Position numbers and translations under genes: made by a program. Positions 8,989 to 16,678 of a DNA stretch of 64,000 nt are shown here, piece after piece; position 1 is the first letter of the stretch, and each line of letters opens with the position of its first letter. The notes under the pieces are model-generated. The model worked only from the letters and a program-made list of their open reading frames with translations. It searched no databases and had not been told where the DNA came from. Source of the DNA: Byssovorax sp. (GTDB lineage Bacteria > Myxococcota_A > Polyangia > Polyangiales > Polyangiaceae); NCBI GenBank assembly GCA_025362495.1, contig JANYGI010000035.1:1-64000 (forward strand). The letters run 5' to 3'.

Positions 8989-10125
8989 CTACTCGATCGG
9001 GAGGACCACGAGATCGTCGCGGTGGACGACGAGATCGTCTTCTTCGTCGGTCTCGCTCTTCTTGCGCGCGACCCGGGCGGCGTCGCTCGCCGAGAGGCGC
9101 GACAGGCCGCGGGCGATCTCGGTGCCCTCGGGATCGATGATCGACACGGCGTCGCCGGGGACGAACGTCCCGCGAACGCCGAGCACGCCGACGGCGAGGA
9201 TGCTCCGCTGGCGCGCGCAGATGGCCTCGGCCGCGCCGCGATCGACGAGCACGGCGCCGCGCGGGCGCAGCGTGTAGGCGATCCAGTGCTTGCGGGCGCT
9301 GAGCTTCTGCGTGACGGCCGCGAACAGGGTACCGACGTCGTCGCCGGCGAGGACGCGCGCGACGATCTGCGGATCACGCGCCGCCGCGATCACCACCGAG
9401 GCTCCGGCGAGCGTGGCGCGTCGGGCCGCTTCGACCTTGCTCGCCATGCCGCCGGTGCCGACGCCCGACGTGGACGCGCCCGCGAGGTGCCGGGCCTCGC
9501 GCGCCACGCTGCGCACGAAGGGGACGCGCTGGTGGTGCTCGTCGAGCAGGCCCTCGACGTCGGAGAGCAGGAGCAAGAGATCGGCCTCGACGAGCGGCGT
9601 CACCATCGACGCGAGCTGATCGTTGTCGCCGAACTTGATCTCTTCCACGGCGACCGCGTCGTTCTCGTTGATGATCGGCACCGCGCCGGCCTCGAGCAGC
9701 GCCGCGAGGGCGTTGCGCGCGTTGTTGGTGCGGGCGCGATCGGCCAGATCCGCGTGCGTGAGCAGCACCTGCGCGACGGGGATCCCCACCTTGCCGAAGG
9801 CGTCTTCGTAGCGCTGCATGAGCACGCTCTGCCCCGCGGCGGCGGCGGCCTGGAGCCACGCCATGTCCTTCGGGCGCGACTTCAGGCCGAGCTTCACCAC
9901 GCCGAGCGCGATCGCGCCGCTCGAGACGACGACGACGCTGCGCTTCTGCGCGCGGGCCGAGGCGACCTCGGTCGCGAGGCGATCCCAGGCGTCGCCGGAG
10001 AGCGATTTCGATCCGATCTTGATCACGACCCGACGGGATTTCGTGATCGCCTTGCGCATGCGCGCCTCGTCGTCCGCGCGGGCCACGGGCGACGGGCTCT
10101 CGATCTCGATCTCGACCTCAGCCAT
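8989..10125 (-). CDS. proB: Glutamate 5-kinase
   Basis: A 378-residue enzyme that phosphorylates glutamate with ATP, the first step of proline synthesis in the cytoplasm. The amino-acid-kinase domain has VVIKIGSKSL (ATP/phosphate loop), VVVVSSGAIALG, and INENDAVAVEEIKFGDNDQLAS (substrate and feedback region), then GVGTGGMASKVEAA. The C-terminal PUA domain (from about residue 290: KHWIAYTLRPRGAVLVD ... GVRGTFVPGDAVSII) is typical of bacterial ProB. The length is normal. It overlaps the upstream gene by 8 bases, so the two are likely translationally coupled. The proA partner is not in the window. Confidence 0.95.
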   Translation of the reverse strand: MAEVEIEIESPSPVARADDEARMRKAITKSRRVVIKIGSKSLSGDAWDRLATEVASARAQKRSVVVVSSGAIALGVVKLGLKSRPKDMAWLQAAAAAGQSVLMQRYEDAFGKVGIPVAQVLLTHADLADRARTNNARNALAALLEAGAVPIINENDAVAVEEIKFGDNDQLASMVTPLVEADLLLLLSDVEGLLDEHHQRVPFVRSVAREARHLAGASTSGVGTGGMASKVEAARRATLAGASVVIAAARDPQIVARVLAGDDVGTLFAAVTQKLSARKHWIAYTLRPRGAVLVDRGAAEAICARQRSILAVGVLGVRGTFVPGDAVSIIDPEGTEIARGLSRLSASDAARVARKKSETDEEDDLVVHRDDLVVLPIE

Positions 10126-10765
10126 CGCGGCTCCCGGCTGTCTCGCTCACGACCTGATCGAAGGCCGCTTCGAGGCGCCGCTCGAGGTAGCTCGGCAGCG
10201 CGGCGCTGGTGAGCAGCACGGCGTCGACCCAGCGGGTGAGCTCGTCGCGCAGGTCTTCGAGGCCGTCGGTCATCGTCGTTTCGCCGGGGCGAAGCGAGGG
10301 CGAAAGGGCGCGGACCGCCGCGCGATCGATCATCCCGCGCACCTTGCGCGCCTCTTCGAGGTGCATGCGCACCTGGCCCGAGGGGCGCACCTCGGTGAGG
10401 TAACGCTCGAGCAACAAGCCGAGCGCGAAGACCTCGAGGCCGCGCGACACGGAGTTGAGCGCGCCGAGCGGCTTCAGGCGGCGCAGCAGCTGGCGCACCA
10501 CCGTCTCGGCGACCTTCACGAGGCGCGTGCGCTGCTCCGAGTCCGGATCGGCGAGCATCGCGCGCGCGTCCGAGGTGAGGCTGAGCCCGTGGCGCGAGAC
10601 GATGTCGTGCACCATCGCGCCGCGGACGCGCGTGAGCATCCGGTCGGGCAGGATGGGGATCGGGATCGCAGCCGCGGCCATGGCGTAAGCCGTCATCACG
10701 GCGAGGCGCCCGCTCGGCTGCGGCGCGCTGATCGCGACGGCGGATGAGGAGGACGAGGACGTCAT
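10118..10765 (-). CDS. Conserved helical protein, DUF697/EcsC-like
   Basis: A 215-residue protein encoded just upstream of proB with an 8-base overlap. It has a short serine-rich start. A segment AYAMAAAAIPIPILPDRML, then a helix with MVHDIVSRHGLSLT, resembles the PIP-x-D ... Q-x-x-MI-x-x-IA-x-x-YG pattern of DUF697 and EcsC-like membrane-associated domains. The rest is helical and ends in a charged tail. No catalytic motif is visible. The coupling to proB is a fact of position only; a role in proline synthesis is not implied. Confidence 0.55.
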   Translation of the reverse strand: MTSSSSSSAVAISAPQPSGRLAVMTAYAMAAAAIPIPILPDRMLTRVRGAMVHDIVSRHGLSLTSDARAMLADPDSEQRTRLVKVAETVVRQLLRRLKPLGALNSVSRGLEVFALGLLLERYLTEVRPSGQVRMHLEEARKVRGMIDRAAVRALSPSLRPGETTMTDGLEDLRDELTRWVDAVLLTSAALPSYLERRLEAAFDQVVSETAGSRDG

Positions 10766-10826
10766 CCTCGAACCCTACACCGACTCGGCGCAGGCGCGAT
10801 TTTTTCCGTGTAACGTGGGGCTCTGG

Positions 10827-11276
10827 ATGAGTGAGCGGCAGACGACCGAGCGCGCTGGATCCGTCGAGGCGTCGTCTTTCTTGCCCACGCTGGAGCGCGC
10901 GCGCACCGAGGGGTACGTGCCTCTCGACCCGGACAGAGGTGGGGCGGTGCTGCTGGCCGGCGAGCCCGTGGTCACCCGTCGTCTCGCCGCGCTCGTGGTC
11001 CGCGCGCGCGTCGTGCGCCGCGAGGTGCGCGACGATCTCATCGAGATGTCGCCGCGCCGCGCCGCCGCATTGCAGGGCGAAATGCCCCCGGTACCGACGG
11101 CGTTTGCCACGCAGAGCTACCTCGTTCGCCTCCGGGCCGAGGGCGGCCTTGGCGTCGCGTGCACGAGCTGCGACATCCGGCGCGTCGGCTACAACAAAGG
11201 CCGTGAAAAGCAGGAGATCGTGCTGATCGTGCGGCCCGACGGGCGGCTCGGCGGGTTGGTCGCGAAGGGCGAGTGA
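10827..11276 (+). CDS. Conserved hypothetical protein
   Basis: A 149-residue protein with no recognised domain. It has a mixed alpha/beta pattern and a CTSC pair near residue 115 followed by a basic strand (IRRVGYNKGREKQEIVLIVRPDG), which could bind nucleic acid or metal. The ATG at 10827 has GGGG six bases upstream; the GTG at 10815 is less well placed. It ends nine bases from the convergent GAF/EI-like gene. Confidence 0.5.
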   Translation: MSERQTTERAGSVEASSFLPTLERARTEGYVPLDPDRGGAVLLAGEPVVTRRLAALVVRARVVRREVRDDLIEMSPRRAAALQGEMPPVPTAFATQSYLVRLRAEGGLGVACTSCDIRRVGYNKGREKQEIVLIVRPDGRLGGLVAKGE

Positions 11277-11285
11277 GCGCGGGCG

Positions 11286-12821
11286 CTACGCTTCGGTCGG
11301 CTCGTCGCGCGAGAGCAGCGGCACGTTGACGATCACCACGCGCGGCGTCGCGACGAGCGAGGCGCGCGACGAGATCGGCGCGTCGTTCGCGCGCAGCGAG
11401 GAGCCGGGCGACGGCGACGCGGGGAGGTTCTTGCGCTCGGCGCGCACCGTCGCCACCTCGGCGCGCGAAGGGTTGATCACCAGGAAGCCATGATCGGCGT
11501 CGAGCAGCGCGACGTCGCCGGGAGCCGCCCAGCGGAACGCGCCGGCGACGTCGGCGATCGCCGGGACGTTCATCAGCTGGAGCAGCACCTTGGTGCGCGG
11601 GCCGTTCGCGCGCTCCGTCAGCGCGATGCCGACCGGCTGCGCGCGCGAGGTGATCAGCAGATCGAACACGGTGATCTGATCGCCCAGAAGGACTGCTTTT
11701 GAAGGCAATTCGGCGCGCGCGTCGGGGGCGGCGAGCATCAGCAGCGCGTCGCAGAGGTCCTCGATGTCGCGGGCGCGATCCTGCAAAAATGGATCGCCGA
11801 CGATGCCGTTGGCCGCGCGCGCGGCCTCCCTGGCGACGAGGCCGAGGGCCTGCGCCACGCTGCGCCCCTCGGCGATCTGCTTGAAGGCGCGCCCGCGCAT
11901 CCGCTCGTCGGTGACCATCAGCAGGTAGGTGTCGAGGAAGCTCGCGCCTTCGCTGAGGCCGAGCAGCGCCGCCCGCGTCACCAGCGCGCCGAGGGCCTTG
12001 CCCACCACGTCGAACGCCGTGTGAAGCAGCTTCGGCTCCTCGCTCTCGCTCTTGCCCTGCGGCACCGACGCGGGCCGCCGCAGCGCCGCGATCGCGCCGA
12101 GCGCGCGGCCCGGGAAGCACGGCACGCCCGGCAACGTGACCTTGCGCGTGCCGCCGCCGGTGCGCCGCTGCGTGCCGCGCTCGCGATCGTCGAGGAGCTG
12201 CGCGTGGCGGATCCCCGCGGCGATCGGCGCCGTGAGCGCGACGATCAGCTCGACGTCGCTCTTGTTGAAGGCCCTGTCGCCGGCGCGCTGCACGACGAGC
12301 GCGCCGATCGCCCGCTGATAGCCGAGGATCGGCACCGCGAGGAACACCGGGAAGCGATCTTCTTCGAGCTCCGGGAAGGCGCGATACGCCGCGTGCTCCG
12401 ACGCTTGCACGACGGAGATCGGCTTCATGCACTCGACCGCCATGCCGGTGATGCCCTCGCCGACGGGCAAGCGCACCGTGCCGCGCGCGCGCTGCGGGAA
12501 GCCGATGTTGCCGCGGAGCACCAGCTCGTCGCCCTCGCCCTCGAGCAAGTAGAGAGAGGCCACGTCGGCGCCGACGATCTCGGCGATCCGCCGCGGAGCC
12601 TCGTCGAGGAGCAGCGACAGCGGCATGGGCTTGGCGACGAACTTGACGAAATCGAGCACGAAATCGAGCCGTCCAGCGCCGTGGATCTTGGCCGATGTCA
12701 AGCCGGGGAAGCTGACGGTCTTTTTCGCCGACGGGCGGCTCGAAGGGGCCCCGTCGGCGACGTCGGAGGCTCCACGAGCGGTACGAGGGGCGCGAGCTTT
12801 CTTTCCGGATCGAGGGCCCAT
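11286..12821 (-). CDS. GAF domain plus PEP-enzyme-like (PtsP/EI-Ntr-related) protein without catalytic domain
   Basis: A 511-residue protein. A GAF domain occupies about residues 60-215 (LSLLLDEAPRRIAEIVGADVASLYLLEG; LPVGEGITGMAVE). The next ~170 residues resemble the helical N-terminal and swivelling domains of the nitrogen-PTS enzyme I: CFPGRALG, DTYLLMVTDERM, and VFDLLITSRAQPVGIAL ... NVPAI. The phosphohistidine motif (T-S-H-x-A-I) reads R-T-K-V-L-L, so the phospho-accepting His is gone. The C-terminal PEP-binding TIM barrel is absent. It may be a GAF sensor that keeps EI folds for regulation. The ATG at 12821 precedes the basic linker; the frame upstream to 12944 lacks character. It is divergent from the ABC transporter. 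Confidence 0.6.
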   Translation of the reverse strand: MGPRSGKKARAPRTARGASDVADGAPSSRPSAKKTVSFPGLTSAKIHGAGRLDFVLDFVKFVAKPMPLSLLLDEAPRRIAEIVGADVASLYLLEGEGDELVLRGNIGFPQRARGTVRLPVGEGITGMAVECMKPISVVQASEHAAYRAFPELEEDRFPVFLAVPILGYQRAIGALVVQRAGDRAFNKSDVELIVALTAPIAAGIRHAQLLDDRERGTQRRTGGGTRKVTLPGVPCFPGRALGAIAALRRPASVPQGKSESEEPKLLHTAFDVVGKALGALVTRAALLGLSEGASFLDTYLLMVTDERMRGRAFKQIAEGRSVAQALGLVAREAARAANGIVGDPFLQDRARDIEDLCDALLMLAAPDARAELPSKAVLLGDQITVFDLLITSRAQPVGIALTERANGPRTKVLLQLMNVPAIADVAGAFRWAAPGDVALLDADHGFLVINPSRAEVATVRAERKNLPASPSPGSSLRANDAPISSRASLVATPRVVIVNVPLLSRDEPTEA

Positions 12822-12892
12822 TTTGCGGTCTCGAGCATAGTCGCCTCCGGCCCCCGCGGGCGACACTCTTGCGACGTTCGCTCGCCTGATCC

Positions 12893-14689
12893 GTGCCTTG
12901 CGGGAGCGAATGCCGTGAGCCAACGTGCCCGATCGTGCGGGCACGGGGGCGACGATCGCGCGACGCGGTCCAGGGCGTAGCGCGCCATTTTGCCGAAGAT
13001 CGCAGGCGCTTCGCGATCGTCGACGTCCTCGTCGTCGTCGGCCTCGTCGGCCTGCTCGTCAGCCTCACGCGCGTCGCGGGCGAGTGGACGGGCGAGCTCC
13101 GGCCCACGGTCGTGATCGATCTCTCGGCGTCATCGCTCGCGCGGTACACGCTCTTTTCATTCTCGCGCGGGGCGCTGGCCTACGCGCTCTCGCTCGGGTT
13201 CACGTTCCTCTACGGGTACTGGGCGGCGAAGGATCGCGCCGCCGAGCGCGTGCTCGTCCCGCTCCTCGACGTGCTCCAGAGCATCCCGGTCCTCGGGTTC
13301 ATGCCGGGCCTCGTGCTCGCGCTCGTCGCCGCGTTCCCGACCACCAACGTCGGCCTCGAGCTCGCGGCGGTGCTGATGATCTTCACCGGCCAGGTCTGGA
13401 ACCTGACCTTCAGCTTCTATCAATCGCTCCGCAACGTCCCGCCGCCGCTGCGCGAGGTCGCCGCCCTTCATCGCTTCGGCTGGTGGCGCACGCTCCGGCG
13501 CGTCGAGCTCCCGTTCGCCACGACCGGCCTCGTCTACAACAGCATGCTCAGCGTCGCGGGCGGCTGGTTCTTCCTGATGATCAACGAGTCGTTCGTCCTT
13601 GGAAACAAGGACTTTCGTCTCCCCGGGCTCGGCTCGTACATGAGCGTCGCCGCGGCGCGCGGCGATACGCCCGCGATGCTGCGCGCGATGGCGGCGATGG
13701 CGGCGATGATCATCGTCCTCGATCAGATCGTGTTCCGCCCGCTCGTGGTCTGGGCCCAGAAGTTCCGCGTCGAAGAGTCGTCCGACGCGGCGCCGATGTC
13801 GTCGTGGTTCTACGATCTGCTCCGGCGCTCTCGCCTCCTTCCCGCCCTCGCGCGCGGGCTCGCCGCGATCCGCGCCGCGCTCCCTCCGAGGTCAGCGCCG
13901 ATCGCCGCCCCGCCCCGGGTCTCGCGTGGTTCACCCGTCGCCGTGCGCCTGCTCTCCACGGCGCTCTTCGCCGGCTTGCTCGTGGTCCTGGCCCTCGGCG
14001 CCGCGCGCGTCGGTCACCTCTTGCGCGCCGTCCCCGCGAGGACGTGGCTCGCGACCTTCGAGGCCGCCGGCCTCACCCTCGCGCGCGTGCTCGCGGCGAC
14101 CGCGCTGGGCACGCTGTGGGCGCTCCCCGCGGGCCTCGCGATCGGCCTCTCGCCGCGGCTCTCCCGCGTGCTCCAGCCCGTGGTCCAGGTCGCCGCGTCG
14201 TTCCCCGCGCCGATGCTCTTCCCCGCGGTGATCGCCGTCCTCCGCGTCGCGCGCGTCCCGCTCGGCCTCGGGAGCGTCGCGCTGATGCTCCTCGGTACAC
14301 AGTGGTACATCCTGTTCAACGTCGTTGCCGGCGCCGCCGCCGTGCCCGCCGATCTCCGCGAAGCGGCGCGCGCCTACCGGCTCCGGCCGCTCCAGCGCTT
14401 CGTTCGCGTCTACACGCCGGCCGTGTTTCCTCACCTGATCACCGGCTGGGTCACGGCCGCGGGCGGCGCCTGGAACGCGAGCATCGTGGCCGAGTACGTG
14501 CCTGTCGGCGGTACGGTCCTCATCACGGACGGCCTCGGCGCGCGGATCAGCCTCGCGGCCGAGCACGCCGATTTCCCCGCGCTCGCGGCGGCCGTCGCCG
14601 TGATGTCGCTGGTCGTCGTCCTCTTCAACCGCACCGTGTGGCACGCCTGCTATCGGCTCGCCGACCAGCGTTACTCGCTCGAACGATGA
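12893..14689 (+). CDS. ABC transporter permease, two fused membrane domains (NitT/TauT type)
   Basis: A 598-residue inner-membrane protein with two complete BPD_transp_1 permease domains in tandem. Domain 1 runs about 40-280 and has the EAA-like loop LREVAALHRFGWWRTLRRVELP. Domain 2 runs about 345-595 and has LREAARAYRLRPLQRFVRVYTP. Each has five to six hydrophobic spans. Such fused permeases occur in the nitrate/sulfonate/bicarbonate importer group. The start is uncertain: GTG 12893 gives the longest frame, GTG 12935 is equally possible, and neither has a clear ribosome site. The stop overlaps the ATPase start (ATGA), so both subunits are coupled. No substrate-binding protein gene is adjacent. 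Confidence 0.85.
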   Translation: MPCGSECREPTCPIVRARGRRSRDAVQGVARHFAEDRRRFAIVDVLVVVGLVGLLVSLTRVAGEWTGELRPTVVIDLSASSLARYTLFSFSRGALAYALSLGFTFLYGYWAAKDRAAERVLVPLLDVLQSIPVLGFMPGLVLALVAAFPTTNVGLELAAVLMIFTGQVWNLTFSFYQSLRNVPPPLREVAALHRFGWWRTLRRVELPFATTGLVYNSMLSVAGGWFFLMINESFVLGNKDFRLPGLGSYMSVAAARGDTPAMLRAMAAMAAMIIVLDQIVFRPLVVWAQKFRVEESSDAAPMSSWFYDLLRRSRLLPALARGLAAIRAALPPRSAPIAAPPRVSRGSPVAVRLLSTALFAGLLVVLALGAARVGHLLRAVPARTWLATFEAAGLTLARVLAATALGTLWALPAGLAIGLSPRLSRVLQPVVQVAASFPAPMLFPAVIAVLRVARVPLGLGSVALMLLGTQWYILFNVVAGAAAVPADLREAARAYRLRPLQRFVRVYTPAVFPHLITGWVTAAGGAWNASIVAEYVPVGGTVLITDGLGARISLAAEHADFPALAAAVAVMSLVVVLFNRTVWHACYRLADQRYSLER

Positions 14690-16005
14690 CGACCTCGACC
14701 TTGATCCCGATCCCGATCCCGACGCCGCGCCTGCCCGATCCCGATGCGCTCTGCGAGCTCATCGGCGTCTCGCACGACTTCACCTCGCCCGACGGCGCCG
14801 CGCGGCGCGTCCTCGAGAACGTCGACATCGCGATCCGACCCGGCGAGGTCGTCGCGCTGCTCGGCCCGTCCGGCTCGGGGAAATCGACGATTCTCCGCAT
14901 ACTCGCGGGCCTTTTGAGGCCGACGAGCGGCCTCGTCTTTCGCCATGGCGAGCCGCTCGTGGGCCTGAACCCCGGCGTCGCGATGGTCTTCCAGAGCTTC
15001 GCGCTCTTCCCGTGGATGACCGTCGCCGAGAACATCCACATCGTCCTCGACGCGAGCGCGCTCACGCCCGAAACGGTGACGGAGCGCGTCGCCGCCGCGA
15101 TTCACGCCGTCGGCCTCGGCGGCTTCGAGGAGGCCTATCCTCGCGAGCTGTCAGGCGGCATGAAGCAGCGAGTCGGCATGGCGCGCGCTCTCTCGCTGCG
15201 CCCCGAGATGCTCTTCATGGACGAGCCCTTCAGCCAGGTCGACGCCCTCACCGCGGAGAGCATGCGCGCCGAGGTGCTCGACATCTGGGCCGAGAAGAGC
15301 CGTCATCCCTCGTCGATCTTGCTCGTCAGCCACGACATCCGCGAGGTCGCGTTCATGGCCGATCGCATCGTCGTCCTCGGCGCGCACCCGGGCACCGTGC
15401 GCACGGTCGTCGACGATCGCTTGCCCCGACCGCGCGACTACCGATCGGGCGGCGTGCTCAAGCTCGTCGATCAGCTCCACGACATCATCACCGGCGCCGA
15501 GCTGCCCGATCTGCCCGAGCCCGAGGTGCCGGGGCCGCCGCCGTTCGAGCCGCTCCCCGAGACCGCGCCCCTCAGCGTCGTCGGCTTGCTCGAGTACCTC
15601 GACGCGTGCGGTGGCTGCGAGGATCTCTTCCGCATCGCCGCCGACACCCACCAGGAGTTCGGCAGCCTCATCGCCGCGGTGAAGGCCGGCGAGATGCTCG
15701 ATCTCCTCGATACGCCGCGCCGCCTCGTGATCACCAGCCCCGAGGGCGCGCGCTTCGTCCAGGCCTCCGCCGCCGATCGCAAGGTGCTCTGGCGCGAGCA
15801 CATCCTCCGTCTCCGCCTCTTCCAGGAGGCGATGGCGATGCTCCAGGAGCGCGATCACGTCACCCGCGAAGAGGTGATAGCCCTCCTCCAGGAGCACCTG
15901 CCCAACGAGAGCGCCGACGTGCTCTTCGACACGCTCATTCACTGGGCGCGCTTCGGTGATCTCTTCACCTACGACGAGGACGAGGAGCGCCTCACCCCCG
16001 CGTAG
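14686..16005 (+). CDS. ABC transporter ATP-binding protein with C-terminal AAA-associated domain
   Basis: A 439-residue ATPase partner of the fused permease. The nucleotide-binding domain has Walker A GPSGSGKST, the Q-loop FQSFALFPW, the signature LSGGMKQR, Walker B MLFMDEP and the switch histidine in LLVSHD. After about residue 270 a linker (ELPDLPEPEVPGPPPFEP) leads to a ~150-residue helical domain. That domain is like the AAA-associated C-terminal extension seen on some NitT/TauT ATPases, possibly regulatory. The N-terminus has an unusual IPIPIPTP run from a 6-bp repeat. The substrate is unknown; nitrate, sulfonate, taurine or cyanate-like compounds are the family's range. Confidence 0.9.
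   Translation: MTTSTLIPIPIPTPRLPDPDALCELIGVSHDFTSPDGAARRVLENVDIAIRPGEVVALLGPSGSGKSTILRILAGLLRPTSGLVFRHGEPLVGLNPGVAMVFQSFALFPWMTVAENIHIVLDASALTPETVTERVAAAIHAVGLGGFEEAYPRELSGGMKQRVGMARALSLRPEMLFMDEPFSQVDALTAESMRAEVLDIWAEKSRHPSSILLVSHDIREVAFMADRIVVLGAHPGTVRTVVDDRLPRPRDYRSGGVLKLVDQLHDIITGAELPDLPEPEVPGPPPFEPLPETAPLSVVGLLEYLDACGGCEDLFRIAADTHQEFGSLIAAVKAGEMLDLLDTPRRLVITSPEGARFVQASAADRKVLWREHILRLRLFQEAMAMLQERDHVTREEVIALLQEHLPNESADVLFDTLIHWARFGDLFTYDEDEERLTPA
14703..14722. repeat. Short 6-bp tandem repeat within coding sequence
   Basis: Three copies of gatccc in a row encode the Ile-Pro run at the N-terminus of the ABC ATPase. It is in frame, so copy-number change would only lengthen the run. Confidence 0.6.
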
Positions 16006-16013
16006 CGACAGCC

Positions 16014-16469
16014 CTACGGAGCGAGCTTGATCTTCACCGTCTTGCCGAGCGGCTTCGCGGCGGCGCGGGCGCGGAGCGCGTCCATCGTCGCGGCGCTCCC
16101 GCGATCGTGATCGAGCACCATCAGCGCCAGCAGCGCCAGCGCGCCGCGATCGATCGTGACCCGCCCCGTCTCCCAGCGCGAGATCGTCTCCGGGGTGACG
16201 GCGAGGAGGGTCGCCACGTCGATCGCCCTCAAATTCAGGGCCTTTCGCATCCATCGGAAGGCCTCGCCCGAGGCCTCGCCCGAGGCCGCGAGCGCGGCGG
16301 CGACGGCCTGTTCGAAGCGCGCGAGATCGGTGCCCTTGAACGACGCCACGCCGCACGCGGCGCATTTTTGCCCGTCGACCGAGGCCACGAAGGCGCGCTC
16401 GCCGACCTCACGGCGGATCTCCACCATCGAGGGTCGCATCGTCCCCTGGTTGCACGACAGGCATTGCAT
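16014..16469 (-). CDS. MqsA/YgiT-like antitoxin-type zinc-finger HTH regulator (no toxin seen)
   Basis: A 151-residue protein with an N-terminal zinc finger (CLSCNQG near residue 3 and CAACG near 36). A C-terminal HTH_XRE-type helix-turn-helix follows (LNLRAIDVATLLAVTPETISRWETGR). This is the architecture of MqsA antitoxins, which bind MqsR ribonuclease and repress their own operon. No mqsR-like gene lies on either side: the ABC ATPase ends 9 bases from its stop, and the upstream 200 bases are non-coding. It is thus an orphan antitoxin or a plain regulator. A promoter and an inverted repeat lie upstream (16515-16543). Confidence 0.75.
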   Translation of the reverse strand: MQCLSCNQGTMRPSMVEIRREVGERAFVASVDGQKCAACGVASFKGTDLARFEQAVAAALAASGEASGEAFRWMRKALNLRAIDVATLLAVTPETISRWETGRVTIDRGALALLALMVLDHDRGSAATMDALRARAAAKPLGKTVKIKLAP

Positions 16470-16514
16470 CGGGGCAGGTGGCGGCGGCGGTCCGGCGGTC
16501 CTCTCTCCCTGCGG

Positions 16515-16543
16515 AGGGTAATTGAGCTTGATACGCTGTCAAG
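16515..16543 (-). promoter_or_regulatory. Candidate promoter with overlapping operator for the MqsA-like gene
   Basis: On the minus strand a perfect -35 hexamer TTGACA (16537-16542) is followed after 16 bases by TACCCT (16515-16520), which keeps the T-A-----T positions of a -10 box. An inverted repeat CTTGA-N7-TCAAG (16527-16543) overlaps the -35 box, about 58-74 bases before the start codon. This is the usual position for autorepression by an HTH antitoxin. The patch is more AT-rich than its surroundings. The function is inferred from sequence and position. Confidence 0.4.
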
Positions 16544-16678
16544 TCTGCTTGTTCCTGCATAACTATCCATATTTGCTGTCGATTGCTCTGGATCAAGCGC
16601 CCCGAGCCAGCCATTGACGGCCGCGCCCCCTCCCCGATCACGTCGGAGCGCACACGCCGAGCGAGCGAAGAGGCGGTC

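Noticed and set aside
12925-16005. Very long + strand frame of over 1000 codons that appears to start inside the permease gene.
   Set aside because: Its first half is Arg/Pro-rich noise in the wrong frame of the permease; only the part from 14686 is the real ATPase gene.
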